Notes: generated by a model not told the origin, from the sequence alone. Positions 9,001 through 18,591 are shown, counted from the first letter of the stretch. The stretch is 64,000 bases of DNA from Brachypterus glaber (GCA_958510825.1 OY294050.1:43971249-44035248); one strand, 5' to 3'. Numbers and translations: made by a program.

Positions 9001-9143
9001 AATGAAATAGGAGCGGACCGGGTGTAAGATAAGTGGTACGGAAGGGGTATATTTCACTTTAAACTTGGTGGGAGAGTAGCCAGGATCGGACTACATGTGT
9101 TTTATTATTTGGTGACATCTTTGGACTGGAAAAAAGTATAATT
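9001..9143. repeat. DIRS left inverted terminal repeat
   Basis: Reverse complement of 4118-4260, ending with AATT at 9140-9143. The Gag leader starts immediately inside it, so the repeat probably carries the transcription start region. The outermost 54 bp are also complemented by the internal complementary region. Confidence 0.9.
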
Positions 9144-9589
9144 AAAATTAAAAACCATGCGTCTAAAATCGGTTGTTTTATTTTCGTAATTTAATCAACA
9201 TGCCTGTAAATTGCGAAATGTCAGTTTCCCGGCTATCGCGATTTCAATTGTTTTTTAACATGGTTGACACAAACGTCAAAAAAATGGACGAAGATGATAA
9301 ATTTTAAGTTATGTATAAATTATTATAACAATGTTATTTTTAAAGGTTTTTTGGTTTGAATCGCTAATTTATTACAAAACATCACCAACCCTAATTTTTG
9401 AACCAGCAAAGTCCATAGTAAGTATAATATTTTAATATTATAAAGGTTGCCGTGTTTTTTTTCCCTAGGGAGGAAAACGGCAAGTTTAGTCCCGAAAATG
9501 AAAGCGTAAAATTAGGTTTTAGGCTTGGTCGTGCAAAAAAGGTATTTTATACCACAGACAGTTAAATGGTCTGTTTCATCAAGCAAGAT
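9144..9589. other. intergenic, no gene recognised
   Basis: AT-rich. The only structure seen is weak inverted similarity of 9518-9545 (GGTCGTGCAAAAAA..ATACC) to 4025-4055, and a short palindrome around TTTTCCCTAGGGAGGAAAA (near 9460-9480). Confidence 0.4.
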
Positions 9590-9738
9590 AGTAAATTGCT
9601 CCACAAGATCTCTATTCCATAACATCTCTACTCTGTACTGCGTACTTGCACAATACTAAATATCATTTTTCCTTAGCGGATCAAAAACGTTAAAATTTGT
9701 GTTTAACTCGTTGTTTTAAAATGGTCATTATACTATAT

Positions 9739-10131
9739 CGTCGGCTTACAAGTAAAGAGCACTAAGTCCAAAAACATGGTTTTGAGATATTGACAAATTT
9801 AACTTTCGCTGTTGTTTTTTAATTTTTGTAATAATTGTTACAAAAACGCACGTTTCGCCAAACAAACACTAAGTCGCTTAGTGCAGAAACATTTGAAATA
9901 ATCTACAAGTAAAACGCACTAAGTGCACTATGTGACTTAGTGCCTATTGCCAGATAAAATTTTATTCAAAATCAAACTGGTGCGTTTTGTTTAGTGGGTA
10001 ACTCTCTTGGCAGTCCACCTAGAAGTTAGTTCGGTTTACCTGTACATAGATCATCAAAAATTCATTACAGTACCATAAAAATTCCATTTTTGCAAAAATG
10101 TAACTTAGTGCCTTTTACTTGTAAGCAGACG
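9739..10131. mobile_element. small non-autonomous DNA element, CGTCGGCTTACAAG family, copy 1
   Basis: Terminal inverted repeats CGTCGGCTTACAAGTAAAGA and its near-complement ending GTAAGCAGACG, flanked by ATAT on both sides. 393 bp and non-coding. The interior contains repeated CACTAAGT motifs. A longer relative with the same termini and the same ATAT flanks is at 37781-39005. Confidence 0.75.
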
Positions 10132-10135
10132 ATAT

Positions 10136-10466
10136 TAAAGTACTAGTTTCATAACATACGTTTTTAGCGCACGAGTACAAGTTTAGAAAACGAGCCGCTT
10201 GCGGCTAGTTTTCTAAAGTACTAGTCTTTTCCACTGCAAGTAAACAAGCCACAATTTTAACACGGTAAAACATAAACTAAACACAAAATTTTGTAGAAAA
10301 TTAAACTTTAAACCGACGTTCACAATTGCACGGCAAACGTCAAGAGATAGACTTTTGTCTGTTTCCAACTCAAAAGAACAAAAAGTACAAACCTCTTATG
10401 GGCCTATAAGAACACGCAAAATGCGTGTGATTATGAACTTATAAGAGTCGCAAAATAGAAAAAGAA
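10136..10466. repeat. interspersed repeat, AAAGTACTAGTTTCATAACA family, copy 1
   Basis: Starts TAAAGTACTAGTTTCATAAC and ends near GAGTCGCAAAATAG. It contains an internal hairpin around CGAGCCGCTTGCGGCTAG. The same sequence, with a different middle, is at 36221-36690. A head fragment is at 63365-63700 and a compact palindromic relative at 29671-29795. Non-coding. Confidence 0.65.
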
Positions 10467-10722
10467 TGTTAAAGATGACAAGACAGTAGACCGCTAAGGA
10501 AAAATCACTTTTAGATACTGAGCAAGTACGTGGTGCAGAGTAGAGTTGTTGTGGAGTAAAGATGCTATGGAGTAGAGATGTTATGGAATAGAGATGTTGT
10601 GGAGTAGAGAAATGTGGAATAGAGATGTTAAAATGCCTCTTACGAGGGCGGCTAAAGACGCCGCTAGATAGAGTGGCTCCATTTTCCGACTTTATAACGA
10701 ATCCCTTTAGGCTGCATTATTA

Positions 10723-10917
10723 ATGTCCCCAAAGGATAAGTTGACGCGATTCCGTGCCAATCAATGGCGCTGCTCTATGGCTCTGTCGGAGTCGGCTGAC
10801 CGCAATGGGCTTAACAGGAATGAGTTACGGACTAAATTTGCCACTCTGAAAACGTTACCTCCGCATTTGCGCTATTATGTTAAACTGGTTTATATACATA
10901 CTTTGATAAGGTAAAAT
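10723..10917 (+). pseudogene. exon-like sequence of unknown protein, copy 1 (frameshifted)
   Basis: An open frame with balanced base composition encodes a product containing TRFRANQWRCSMALSESAD, NGLNRNELRTKFATLKTLPP and HLRYYVKLVY. I do not recognise the protein. The coding stretch is repeated at 15177-15325. Over the shared part the four substitutions (ACT/ACC, CCG/CCA, CGC/CGA, GTT/GTC) are all synonymous. Copy 1 has two extra bases (TA) near 10890 that shift the frame at the end. The segment stops at AAG|GTAAAA, a plausible splice donor. Whether it is a host exon or part of a mobile gene is unclear. Confidence 0.45.
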
Positions 10918-11011
10918 TATAACAGGTCATGAAGATATAATAGGGATGTAGATAATAAAAAACTGTATTTTTTTTAATTTAACTAAATCATAAATGAGGA
11001 TTATTCTGAGT

Positions 11012-11917
11012 CATAGACAAAATAAACAAATAGATTGATTTTTGACCATCTGCGCATACTTCTGCGTCCCGACTAAATGCGTCCTCCATTTTAATTCCAA
11101 TTGTCCAACATAAAGTAAAAAAATATATATTTTATGTTGGTAACACTGTGTTGCGTCAGATAGGAATATTTTCTTTGTTAGAGATGTGTCTTTTCATTTC
11201 ACTTCAGTAGTCACCACTGGCCGATATGGTGCTTTTCCAAGACCAAGGCCAATAAAAGGATTAAGAAGAAGGAGAAGAAGACTTCAGTAGTCAGTAAAAG
11301 TTTCTTTTTGTCGTTGTTTTGTTGCAACAGTTTGTTATATATGTAAAAACTAAATCAATATGTTATACTACACAGATATTTATTTATTTTTACCAGTAAT
11401 TTAAATATAAAAATATAATTCTTCTCACACATCTCTAACATATTCGTGCAACAGGTTAACATAACCTAATTTATGTATGTTTTGAGTTTGTTTTCGAGGT
11501 TTTTCTGTTATTTTTTTTACGCGTTTGGTGTTTTGTGCTAGAAGGGTGAATATTTTATTTTATTATAGACTATATAATAGCGTTTTTGAACTTTTAAAGT
11601 GTTTTTTGTATATTTTATAGTGCTTTTTCAAAGAACTAGTAAAGTCTTTGCAATGACGTGTTTTATAAAAAGTTGTAGAAACATAAAACGACTGCTACCT
11701 GAAGACAGCAGTATCATATTTTTTAGGTAAGTTTGATTTTTTTTAATATAACATAAGAAAACATAAAAAAGTAAAGTTATGTCGTTTATTTGTTTACATT
11801 TTACCCACTAATTTAAATTTCCCGGCTGATTTCTGACGTAACTTCCGATCAAAATGGAGGACTCGTAAATTTGTATATAACCTTGAGATGACAGCTCATC
11901 TATGTTCTTTGTCTATG
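11012..11917 (+). mobile_element. 906-bp P-like (or hAT-like) DNA transposon derivative
   Basis: Flanked by a perfect 8-bp target duplication TTCTGAGT (11004-11011 and 11918-11925). Termini are CATAGACAAA and TTTGTCTATG. A subterminal inverted motif GTCCTCCATTTT occurs near 11080 and 11847. The paralogous copy at about 15565-15580 reads ATTATTCTAATTGAAATTAT with nothing inserted, an effectively empty site. An 8-bp duplication with CA..TG ends fits P or hAT. The THAP-like first exon inside favours P. The element is far too short for a whole transposase, so it is a deletion derivative. Confidence 0.7.
11653..11726 (+). pseudogene. THAP-like first exon of a P-type transposase relic
   Basis: ATG at 11653 opens 24 codons beginning M-T-C-F-I-K-S-C-R and ending D-S-S-I-I-F-F-R, immediately followed by GTAAGT, a strong splice donor (11727). 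The start Met with Cys-x4-Cys and a phobic-F-F-R end at an exon junction resembles the N-terminal half of a THAP zinc finger, the DNA-binding domain of P-element transposases. The rest of the finger and the catalytic part were not found in the element. Confidence 0.45.
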
Positions 11918-11925
11918 TTCTGAGT

Positions 11926-12308
11926 GAAATTATTTCTAATTTTAAATATAAATTATGAAACATTATACATGAATGCTCTGAGAACTAGTTACCGTACTAA
12001 ATACTAAACGTTATTGCTTATATAGAACCCCACGAAATTTTAGTTAACATCCACTGGTTTGTTACAATTACCAAAACAATAACAACGTTAAGTATTGTAG
12101 TGTGAACCAATATTTACAGTGATTAAAGTGGGCGCTGAGGTTCACCGGGGTCGTGGGGTTGAAAAAATACCAGTAAATGATTCTAAGCAGTGTTCTATTG
12201 TTGTCACCAGTACGTTGCATTTGATACCAATCTTTCAAACTAAAATTAAGAAACAATCTTAATATAATATTCAAAAAATAAGTAGGATATTAACTCACCT
12301 AACGCCAG
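11926..12308. other. intergenic, no gene recognised
   Basis: The first part continues the sequence shared with the copy at about 15570-15620. The rest is AT-rich with no recognised feature. Confidence 0.4.
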
Positions 12309-12659
12309 AATAATAGATAGATAGATAGATATGTTTATTAAACTTCTAGAAACATTTGTTACATAGTTATCTATAAATTAGTAAAATAAACTAAGCCCAC
12401 ATTTAAGTAATTAAATACTTGTATGTGTATTGAGCCATAAAAGAAATATAGATATAACAATTATGAATAATAAATAATAATAGATAATAAATCTTAGGAC
12501 TAAACTTACCCAGCTAAAAAGAGAAGCATTAGACAACATAATCTCAAAATCTAAATAATAGTACCTAATTAATAATTAATAATAACTACCAATAATTAAA
12601 AATGATACAAATGATAGAGAAAAAAAAAATAAAAAAAAAATAATAGAGCATAAGAAAAA

Positions 12660-12785
12660 AAATATATATAAAAATATATATATATACACACATATATACA
12701 TCATATACATATATACATATATATACATATACACACATATACATACATATACACACCCATACACACCCATTATAATACACATATA
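12660..12785. repeat. AT/AC-rich microsatellite in the LINE 3' region
   Basis: Runs of TATATACATA and CACACATATACA alternate for about 125 bp. Open frames across it are low-complexity artefacts. Confidence 0.8.
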
Positions 12786-12807
12786 CTTACATAAGTTAAA
12801 AGATAGT

Positions 12808-14127
12808 CTAATTATTTTTTTTATCAATAAGATCATGTATTTCAGTTCTTGGTACACCTTGTATATAAGTTTTGCATTTTCTTTTAAATATATTAATTGA
12901 GCGAATTTGCTTTAAATCGTTAGGTATTTTATTAAAAACTCTTGTTGCAAGATACAAATGGGAACGTTGACCAACGGTTTTTTTCATTTTTGGAACCTTA
13001 TTTTGTGATTTGTTTCTTGTGTTATATTCATGTGATATAATATTGGTTTTATTTTTAAACTGTAGCTCACACAGTGCATAACAGTATAGTTGCCGGGGGT
13101 CGAAAATTTTTGCTTCCTCAAATAAATGTTCTGTAGAATAGGTTTGCTCTTTATTTAGTATTGTTTTCAAGAATCTGTTTTGTATTTTATTTAATTTATC
13201 TAGATGTGAGTTTAAGACTCCTCCCCAAACAGCTATACAGTATGATATATGTGATTATACCAAAGCTTGATATGTAATTATAAGATTTCTTTTATTTATA
13301 AACTCTTTTATATATTTAAACAGATATAGTAGAGACCTTAACTTTTTTACAACGAACTCAATATGATATTTCCACGTTAAATGACTGTCAATAATTAATC
13401 CTAGGTATTTTGTTTTGTACGTCACGGAAATTTTTAAGTTATCAGCAATACAGAGTTCTTTATATTTTGGTAATGATGAGGCATATGAGCAAAATGGTAT
13501 AAAGAAGGTTTTATCAAAATTTATAGTTAAAAGTTTATGATCAAACCATTCCTTAATCAACTTCAAATCCTGTTCCACCTTTTTCTTTAAAATTTCCCAA
13601 TTTGCTCCTGTATAAAATATAGCCGTATCGTCTGCAAAGCTGATAAGAATTCCACTCGTATTTATATTAAATAATGTGTTTAGATATAGGATAAATAACA
13701 ATGGCCCCAATATAGTGCCCTGTGGGACACCATATTCAACAGTTACAAACTTACTACGATTTTTCCCTAATTTGACACACTGTTTTCTATCTGATAAGTA
13801 ACTCTGAATTAGGTTTAATGATATGCCTCTTATACCAATGTTTTCCAAGCAGTCAAGTAATAAAGGATGAGGAACGGTATCAAAAGCTTTACAGAGATCG
13901 AGAAGAACACATAGGGAGGGTATTTTTTTGTCCATTGAATTGTATATGTTTCCGGTGAGATTTAAAATAGCATCTTCTGTGGAAAGGCCAGTCTGAAATC
14001 CATACTGATTTCTATTTATAATTTTATATTTTTCGACGAAGCCTAAAATTCTTATTTTTAATACTTTTTCAAATATTTTAGATATACACGTAATTAGTGA
14101 TATTGGACGATAATTTGCAGGATCCAA
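12808..14127 (-). pseudogene. LINE reverse transcriptase, C-terminal part, one nonsense codon
   Basis: The frame reads NYRPISLITCISKIFE, GFQTGLSTEDAIL, DLCKAFDTVPH, YGVPQGTILGPLLF and the active site SFADDTAIF, then the thumb (YLGLIIDSHLTWKYH). A single stop (TAA, 13255-13257) interrupts the frame where the family has Gln. The same frame continues as SHISYCIAVWGGVL and runs to the natural stop at 12808, with the usual C-terminal YNTRNK and F-N-K-I-P-N-D-L-K motifs. Apart from that stop the sequence is well preserved. It lacks the endonuclease and N-terminal RT because of 5' truncation. Confidence 0.85.
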
Positions 14128-14145
14128 CCTTTCTCCTTTTTTATA

Positions 14146-14474
14146 TTTTATATATATATTTTATATTATTTAAAACACTTTATTCCAAAGGATGTTAGTT
14201 GTAAATTCAGATATTTAAAATACAGTACTTGCTGTTCTGACAAACAGGAAAAAGGAAATGACTGTCAAAATTAAAAAGACAGGTGATTCCTTCTAGAGAT
14301 TGAAAATCCCTAAATTGTAGTTTCAATCAATAATACATCAATCAAGGTCAAATGCAAATACCAAATGACAGTGTAAACAAACAAATTGACAGTTTTAAAA
14401 GTTAGTTAATTTATTATGAGGATTTTACTTCAGTATTACTGTAACAAGCAGTGAATGTTACTAAACTTTCATGG
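14146..14474. other. AT-rich stretch, no gene recognised
   Basis: Separates two LINE fragments. No repeat partner was seen in the window. Confidence 0.4.
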
Positions 14475-14712
14475 GGTTCCATATAGTAGTGAAAACGAGT
14501 TGACTATACCACGACATCGAACAGCGGCGTTTGAAAAAGGAGCAGGGTACATGGGCATAAAAGCCTACAACTCATTGCCAGATAGGCTAAAAAATATAGC
14601 CCAATTAAATATATTTAAAAACAAAATTAAAATATGTTTTTTAAACAACCCATTTTACACAGTGAAGGAGTACCTAGATGGAAATATTTCTGCCTCTGAC
14701 TTAGGGTTTTAA
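14455..14712 (+). pseudogene. C-terminal fragment of a LINE ORF2 protein
   Basis: 85-codon frame whose conserved part starts after about residue 10: LTIPRHRTAAFEKGAGYMG, IKAYNSLPDRLKNI, FKNKIK and NPFYTVKEYL. These are the typical extreme C-terminal motifs (YNSLP..LK, FKxxLK, FYxxEEYL) of Jockey/CR1-group polymerases. RT and endonuclease domains are missing. The Met at 14455 is incidental. Confidence 0.75.
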
Positions 14713-14888
14713 GTTATTTTAAATTATTTGAGTCTTTTTTATATATATATTTATTAATAATGTAATTTGTGAAATTTGTACATTTTTAGAAATGTTTTTA
14801 AAATGTTTGTACTATTTAAATTAATTTGTAATGTGACGTATCCATAGTACTTTTGTATCTCTGACGGATTAATAAATATCTTATCTTA
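14475..14888 (+). mobile_element. LINE 3' end fragment
   Basis: Consists of the last coding part of a LINE, an AT-rich 3' untranslated region and a terminal ATTAATAAATATCTTATCTTAT tail. The orientation is opposite to the LINE just upstream. The next element begins immediately after the tail with a TAA duplication. Confidence 0.7.
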
Positions 14889-14891
14889 TAA

Positions 14892-15112
14892 GGGAACGTT
14901 CAAGTATTACGTAACGCAAAATGTACCAAAATTCATACACTTCATACCTTGGTTCTCGCGTTATTCTAGGCTGTAAAGATTTCATATTTTGGCTACCCCC
15001 CCTAACACACCCCCTATTAGGGGGGGTGGCCAAAATATGAAATCTCTATAATCTATAATAACGCGAGAACCAGGGTATAAAGTGTATGAATTTTGGTACA
15101 ATTTACGTTCCC
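14892..15112. mobile_element. 221-bp palindromic MITE, TAA-flanked
   Basis: The arms are near-perfect inverted repeats beginning GGGAACGTTCAAGTATTACG (left) and ending AATTTACGTTCCC (right). The centre contains CCCCCTATTAGGGGGGG. Flanked by TAA (14889-14891 and 15113-15115). A 3-bp TAA duplication and G-rich ends fit a PIF/Harbinger-type non-autonomous element. Confidence 0.75.
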
Positions 15113-15176
15113 TAAGCAAAAAATAAAAACGTTTTTTTTTACATTTTAGTATTTAAATTAAAATTGCATATAAAAA

Positions 15177-15325
15177 TCAATGGCGCTGCTCTATGGCTCT
15201 GTCGGAGTCGGCTGACCGCAATGGGCTTAACAGGAATGAGTTACGGACTAAATTTGCCACCCTGAAAACGTTACCTCCACATTTGCGATATTATGTCAAA
15301 CTGGTTTATACATACTTTGATAAGG
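15177..15325 (+). pseudogene. exon-like sequence of unknown protein, copy 2
   Basis: Matches copy 1 (10760-10917) with only synonymous differences over about 130 nt. It keeps the intact frame ending KLVYTYFDK before a GTAATA donor-like sequence. The upstream 30 codons of copy 1 are absent, because similarity starts at TCAATGGCGCTG. The unit 15178-15630 lies between two ~55-bp direct repeats (15120-15178 and 15631-15682, ending GCATATAAAAAT), which suggests it arrived by segmental duplication. Protein not recognised. Confidence 0.45.
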
Positions 15326-15328
15326 TAA

Positions 15329-15474
15329 TATTAGGTTTGTTTTGTTTCTCGAGAATCGCAGTTTCGAACTGGTTTGGAATCGGCGCAGTTGTAACTGGGC
15401 AGTGCTCAATCGCAACTGCACACGTTCCGAACCAGTTCAGAACTGCGATTCTCGAGAAACAAAATAAATCTATT
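15329..15474. mobile_element. ~145-bp palindromic MITE inserted after exon-like copy 2
   Basis: Inverted arms share TTTGTTTCTCGAGAATCGCA and GAACTGGTTCGGAA-like sequence. Copy 1 runs straight from GATAAGGTAA into ATTATAACAGGTCATGAAG at the equivalent position, so it is the empty site and shows the insertion directly. Confidence 0.7.
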
Positions 15475-15694
15475 ATAACAGGTCATGAAGGTAGGGATGT
15501 AAATCATAAAAAAATATTTTTTTTGGTTTTTTTTTTTTTATTTTAATAAAACATTAAATTAGAATTATTCTAATTGAAATTATTTCTAATTTAGATATTA
15601 ATTATTAAACATTAAGGTTTAACTTACAAAAAATAAAAAAGTTTTTTAAATTTTATATTTAAATTAAAATTGCATATAAAAATGATGTCAAATA

Positions 15695-16967
15695 AGCCTG
15701 TTCCAGAACTCGCGTACCGAAATTTGAGGGTATATTAAAAACCCTCTGGAAAATATGAAAAAAATTTCAAAAAAAATCCATCTTCGTTCAATTCAAAAAT
15801 AAGAACGCTTTAAGTGGGCCAATACTGTTGCTGATTATAAATTACCATTAAAGGTTGAATTTGTAGCTATGGAATCAAATTTAATTATTGCAGGTACATA
15901 TTCTGTAGGTTGACATGGTGATTAATGTGACATAAATATTTATTAATGTCATAAAAAATATCAAAACTTTCATGATGTTTACTTCAGAAGAGTATTGCGA
16001 AATGCTAATTTTATATGGCGAGTGTGGCCGGAGTGCTTCAGCTACATCTGTAGAATATTCTATTCGTTTTCCCAATAGAGAACATCCTAGCAGAAATGTT
16101 ATTTTAAGATTGGTGCAAAGGGCAAGAAATTCTGGAAATTTAACTCCAAACAAAAAAGAGATTGGAGGCGCTCCGCGAACTGCAAGAACTGTTGATAACG
16201 AAGAAGCTGTCATTCAGGCTTTTGAAGAAGAACCTAAAACAAGCCTTAGTATCGTGGCTAGAAATCTTGATATGTATAAGACCTCTGTTCAACGAATTCT
16301 AAAAGATGAAAAAATGCATCCCTTTCATTACACTCGAGTACAATGCTTGACACCGGAGGACTGTCCTTTACGAGTCGAATTTTGCACATGGCTGTTGCAG
16401 AAACATCAAGAAAATGAAAACTTTGTAAAAAGCATTCTTTTTACGGATGAGTCTGGGTTTCAAAGAGATGGTTTTTTTAATTTTAGGAATTCAGTTATTG
16501 TATTTTTATTTTATTAATTTGTATTAAGAATTTATAGCCAGTAAATCAATTAAAAGATCTGAGTTTCTAATAAAAAAACACTACATTCAGCGCGCTGAAT
16601 GGAGTTGCAGCGGCAGTTTGTTGCTGCCGTCTAAGACGGGTATCATAAAACCACCGTCGGATGGAGTGACCCTATAAAAATGGAATATTTGATAGCCTCT
16701 GTCGGTTTTGTCAAAATATAAAAAGATTCTAAAGTTGAAAGTCTTAAACAATGCACGAGTCAACCATTAAAATGCAACCATAGTTACTAATAAGTAGGGA
16801 AAAACTAATTTTTAGGTAATTTAACATCAGCAACAGGATTGGTCAGATTAAATAGCTTCCTTTTTAATTAGTATTGAAGATGGATTTTTTTTTAAATTTT
16901 TTTCATATTTTCCAGAGTGTTTTTAATATACCCTCAAATTTCGGTACGCGAGTTCTGGAACAGGCTT
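15695..16967 (+). mobile_element. deleted Tc1/mariner-group element, ~90-bp terminal inverted repeats
   Basis: Ends are AGCCTGTTCCAGAACTCGCG and its complement. Inverted similarity extends through CGAAATTTGAGGGTATATTA and AATTTTTTTCATATTTTCCAGAG. Flanked by TA-containing sequence. The same terminal motif is the right end of the element at 22806-23536. It carries the 5' part of a transposase gene. The 3' part is replaced by unrelated sequence that includes CAGCGCGCTGAATGG. Confidence 0.75.
15972..16517 (+). pseudogene. mariner-type transposase N-terminus (DUF4817-like helix-turn-helix plus start of DDE domain)
   Basis: 181 codons. The N-terminus EEYCEMLILYGECGRSA..A...Y..RFPNREHPSRN is the DUF4817-like helix-turn-helix seen in insect IS630/mariner transposases. 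A second helix-turn-helix follows (EEAVIQAFEEEPKTSLSIVAR through TSVQRILK). The first catalytic Asp lies in KSILFTDESGFQ. Shortly after, the frame runs into non-homologous residues and stops, so the remaining DDE residues are lost. It cannot be an active enzyme. Confidence 0.85.
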
Positions 16968-17121
16968 TATATCTCAAAAAAGCTAGTAGAATATTTTGTT
17001 TATGTACACTTATAGTATGTTAGGTGTACTGACATACATTTTATTTCGATAATTTTAATAATAAAGCCAAGAAACGATTAATCTGTCTTAGCTGGGCCAT
17101 CCGGTATATTTGAACATTAAA
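16968..17121. repeat. fragment related inversely to 18409-18510 and to 62663-62800
   Basis: CTAGTAGAAT.TTTTGTTTATGTACACTTATAG and TTATTTCGATAATTTTA recur inverted at 18440-18510, and in part at 62700-62790. They appear to be arms of one palindromic family whose outer end reads TACTGGGTGTGTCATTTAAC (18405-18424). Confidence 0.5.
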
Positions 17122-17290
17122 TTTTTTTTTCCTACGATCCTCTATAAAAATGATATTTAGCACACTCTTTTGTTCTTTAGAGAACGCCTTATATCACACT
17201 AGTTTGATATTTTCATATCAAAAAGTCCAAACCTAGTTTGATAGTTACGTATGTAGGTTTGCCTAATTTGTTTAGATATTTACCTTTTTC

Positions 17291-17569
17291 ATTCATTAAA
17301 ACTGCGGCAATAAGAAAGACTTTAATAATTTGATAAACAGTTGCAGTGGCGTTCCATGCAAGTCCTGGAAGATGGGGTAAGAAACATAGTTGTACATTAT
17401 TTGTTGCTGTTAATACGAAAAAAAAAAAATTAATCATTCTTAAAACAAACAAAAGTAGAAAATGTTTAAGCTTCAAACCAAAAAAGAATCAGTCAAATCC
17501 ATTAATTAGTTTTCGAAATATTTTGTAATGTCAATTTTTTAGGTGTCCGGAATTTAATGTGCGGCAGTG
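17291..17569. mobile_element. CACTGCCGC-family MITE, truncated copy
   Basis: Ends AGGTGTCCGGAATTTAATGT then GCGGCAGTG, followed by TA. The opposite terminal repeat is missing. Full-length relative at 59548-60021 and another truncated copy at 60700-61075. Confidence 0.7.
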
Positions 17570-17642
17570 TAAAAGGTTCGTAATTCTGATAAAAAAAATA
17601 AATTTGGTCTTTCACCTAATCAAAAGCTTGTGCGTCAGACAG

Positions 17643-17960
17643 CAAGGGCGTAGATGAGGGGGGGGGTAATGGAGGTAATCACCCCCCATAGGGTTGGGCG
17701 CCAATTTTAGTTTGCAAGGACACCAAGTTTAGAAGAAACCGCCAGGGACAAAGCTTTTTTTCTTGAGGGCATTTTTCTGGGGGCGCCATTTTTTTTATCA
17801 AGGCGCCAAGTTTTGCTTGAAACCATCAGGGACAAAGCTTTTTTTTTTAGGCTGTTTTTTCTTTTTCTAGGGGTGCCAAATTTAAGGCTTGCTTCAGGGC
17901 GCCGAAAGGCCGTCCCTGGGTATTACCCCCCCCCCTAGAAGAAAAACTTCTACGCCCTTG
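17643..17960. mobile_element. hAT-type MITE, 318 bp
   Basis: Terminal inverted repeats CAAGGGCGTAGA / TCTACGCCCTTG. Flanks TCAGACAG (17635-17642) and TCAAACAG (17961-17968) match at 7 of 8 positions, fitting an aged 8-bp hAT duplication. The interior is G/C-run rich with repeated GGCGCCAA motifs. Non-coding. Confidence 0.75.
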
Positions 17961-18591
17961 TCAAACAGATCACTTTTGATTAATTTTATTTTAATTAATG
18001 TAATACAATTACAAAAAGTTTTTTGCGACAACAAAAAAATGTTTCAACAATGCCGAAGAAGCGAAATTCAAAACTACTTGTTTTAAAGTTTTCGGTTATT
18101 TTCTAGCAGTCTGGTTTTTTATTTTTTATGAAAAATGATTTAATATATTTGACTGTGGAAGCTTATATCTAAATAAAAATAGCGTCTCTGAATATATTGA
18201 ATCTAAATGTCATAAAAATGTATTTATGTTGCTCTTAAATGGAGCCAACTGCTTCTTAAAATTACAAAAAAAGCTTTTTTATGTCGAAGTCTGTTATAAC
18301 GCGTTTACCATCACTAAACTCTTTACAGCACCAACTGCTAGAAGAGCACAATAAGACGGTTTTAAAATTTACGAATACTTTACCCTTGATCAAATAAAAT
18401 TATATACTGGGTGTGTCATTTAACACATTCATTTGGCTATCGAAATAAAATTAATATCACCCAACAAGCTATAAGTGTACATAAACAAAGTTTTCTACTA
18501 GTGGTTTTTATTTTTTATACATGAATTAATAAAATAATGTTTCACAGTTTATATCTATACCAAGATAATATGTGATAATGTGATAATATGT

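Larger units (their letters stand above)
4074..9143 (-). mobile_element. complete DIRS-type tyrosine-recombinase retrotransposon (~5.07 kb)
   Basis: The element reads right to left: left inverted terminal repeat (9143-9001), Gag, RT/RNase H/methyltransferase-like frame, tyrosine recombinase, internal complementary region (4443-4317), right inverted terminal repeat (4260-4074). The internal region is complementary to both outer ends joined at a shared AATT, as expected if replication passes through a circle junction. This is the defining arrangement of DIRS-1-like elements, rather than the split direct repeats of Ngaro or PAT. All three frames are free of internal stops, so the copy looks young and possibly functional. 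No target-site duplication was found, as expected for tyrosine-recombinase integration. Confidence 0.92.
9590..10600. repeat. inverted repeat pair enclosing two small DNA elements
   Basis: Left arm 9590-9682 and right arm 10487-10600 are inverted copies sharing CCGCTAAGGAAAAAT, GCAAGTACG and the minisatellite-like GTAGAGATGTTATGGAATAG. The right arm carries extra tandem copies of a ~17-18-bp TAGAGATGTTGTGGAG unit (10540-10630). The pair encloses the element at 9739-10131 and the repeat at 10136-10466, so it is an older foldback element with later insertions. Confidence 0.55.
12309..14145 (-). mobile_element. 5'-truncated LINE (Jockey/CR1-type group)
   Basis: Minus-strand element that begins inside the RT domain near 14145 and runs to a 3' tail of AATAAACAT followed by ATCT repeats (12309-12335 on the plus strand as GATAGATAGATAGATA). 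It includes RT thumb and C-terminal coding, then a 3' untranslated region containing an (AT/AC)n microsatellite (12660-12785). 5' truncation and a tandem 3' tail are hallmarks of target-primed reverse transcription. Confidence 0.85.

Noticed and set aside
8569..9057. Frames antisense to or alternative with the RS-rich Gag start
   Set aside because: Arg/Ser repeat codons leave other frames open by composition alone. The frame at 8869-9057 overlaps the terminal repeat and Gag start.
11012..11917. Firm assignment to hAT
   Set aside because: The 8-bp duplication fits hAT as well, but the ends lack a clear CAGNG hAT consensus and the THAP-like exon points to P. Left as P-like with moderate confidence.
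12576..12857. Tyr/Ile/Cys-rich 93- and 64-codon frames
   Set aside because: Produced by the AT/AC microsatellite in a LINE 3' region. Low complexity, not genes.
15881..16213. 110-codon minus-strand frame
   Set aside because: Antisense shadow of the mariner transposase fragment at 15972-16517.
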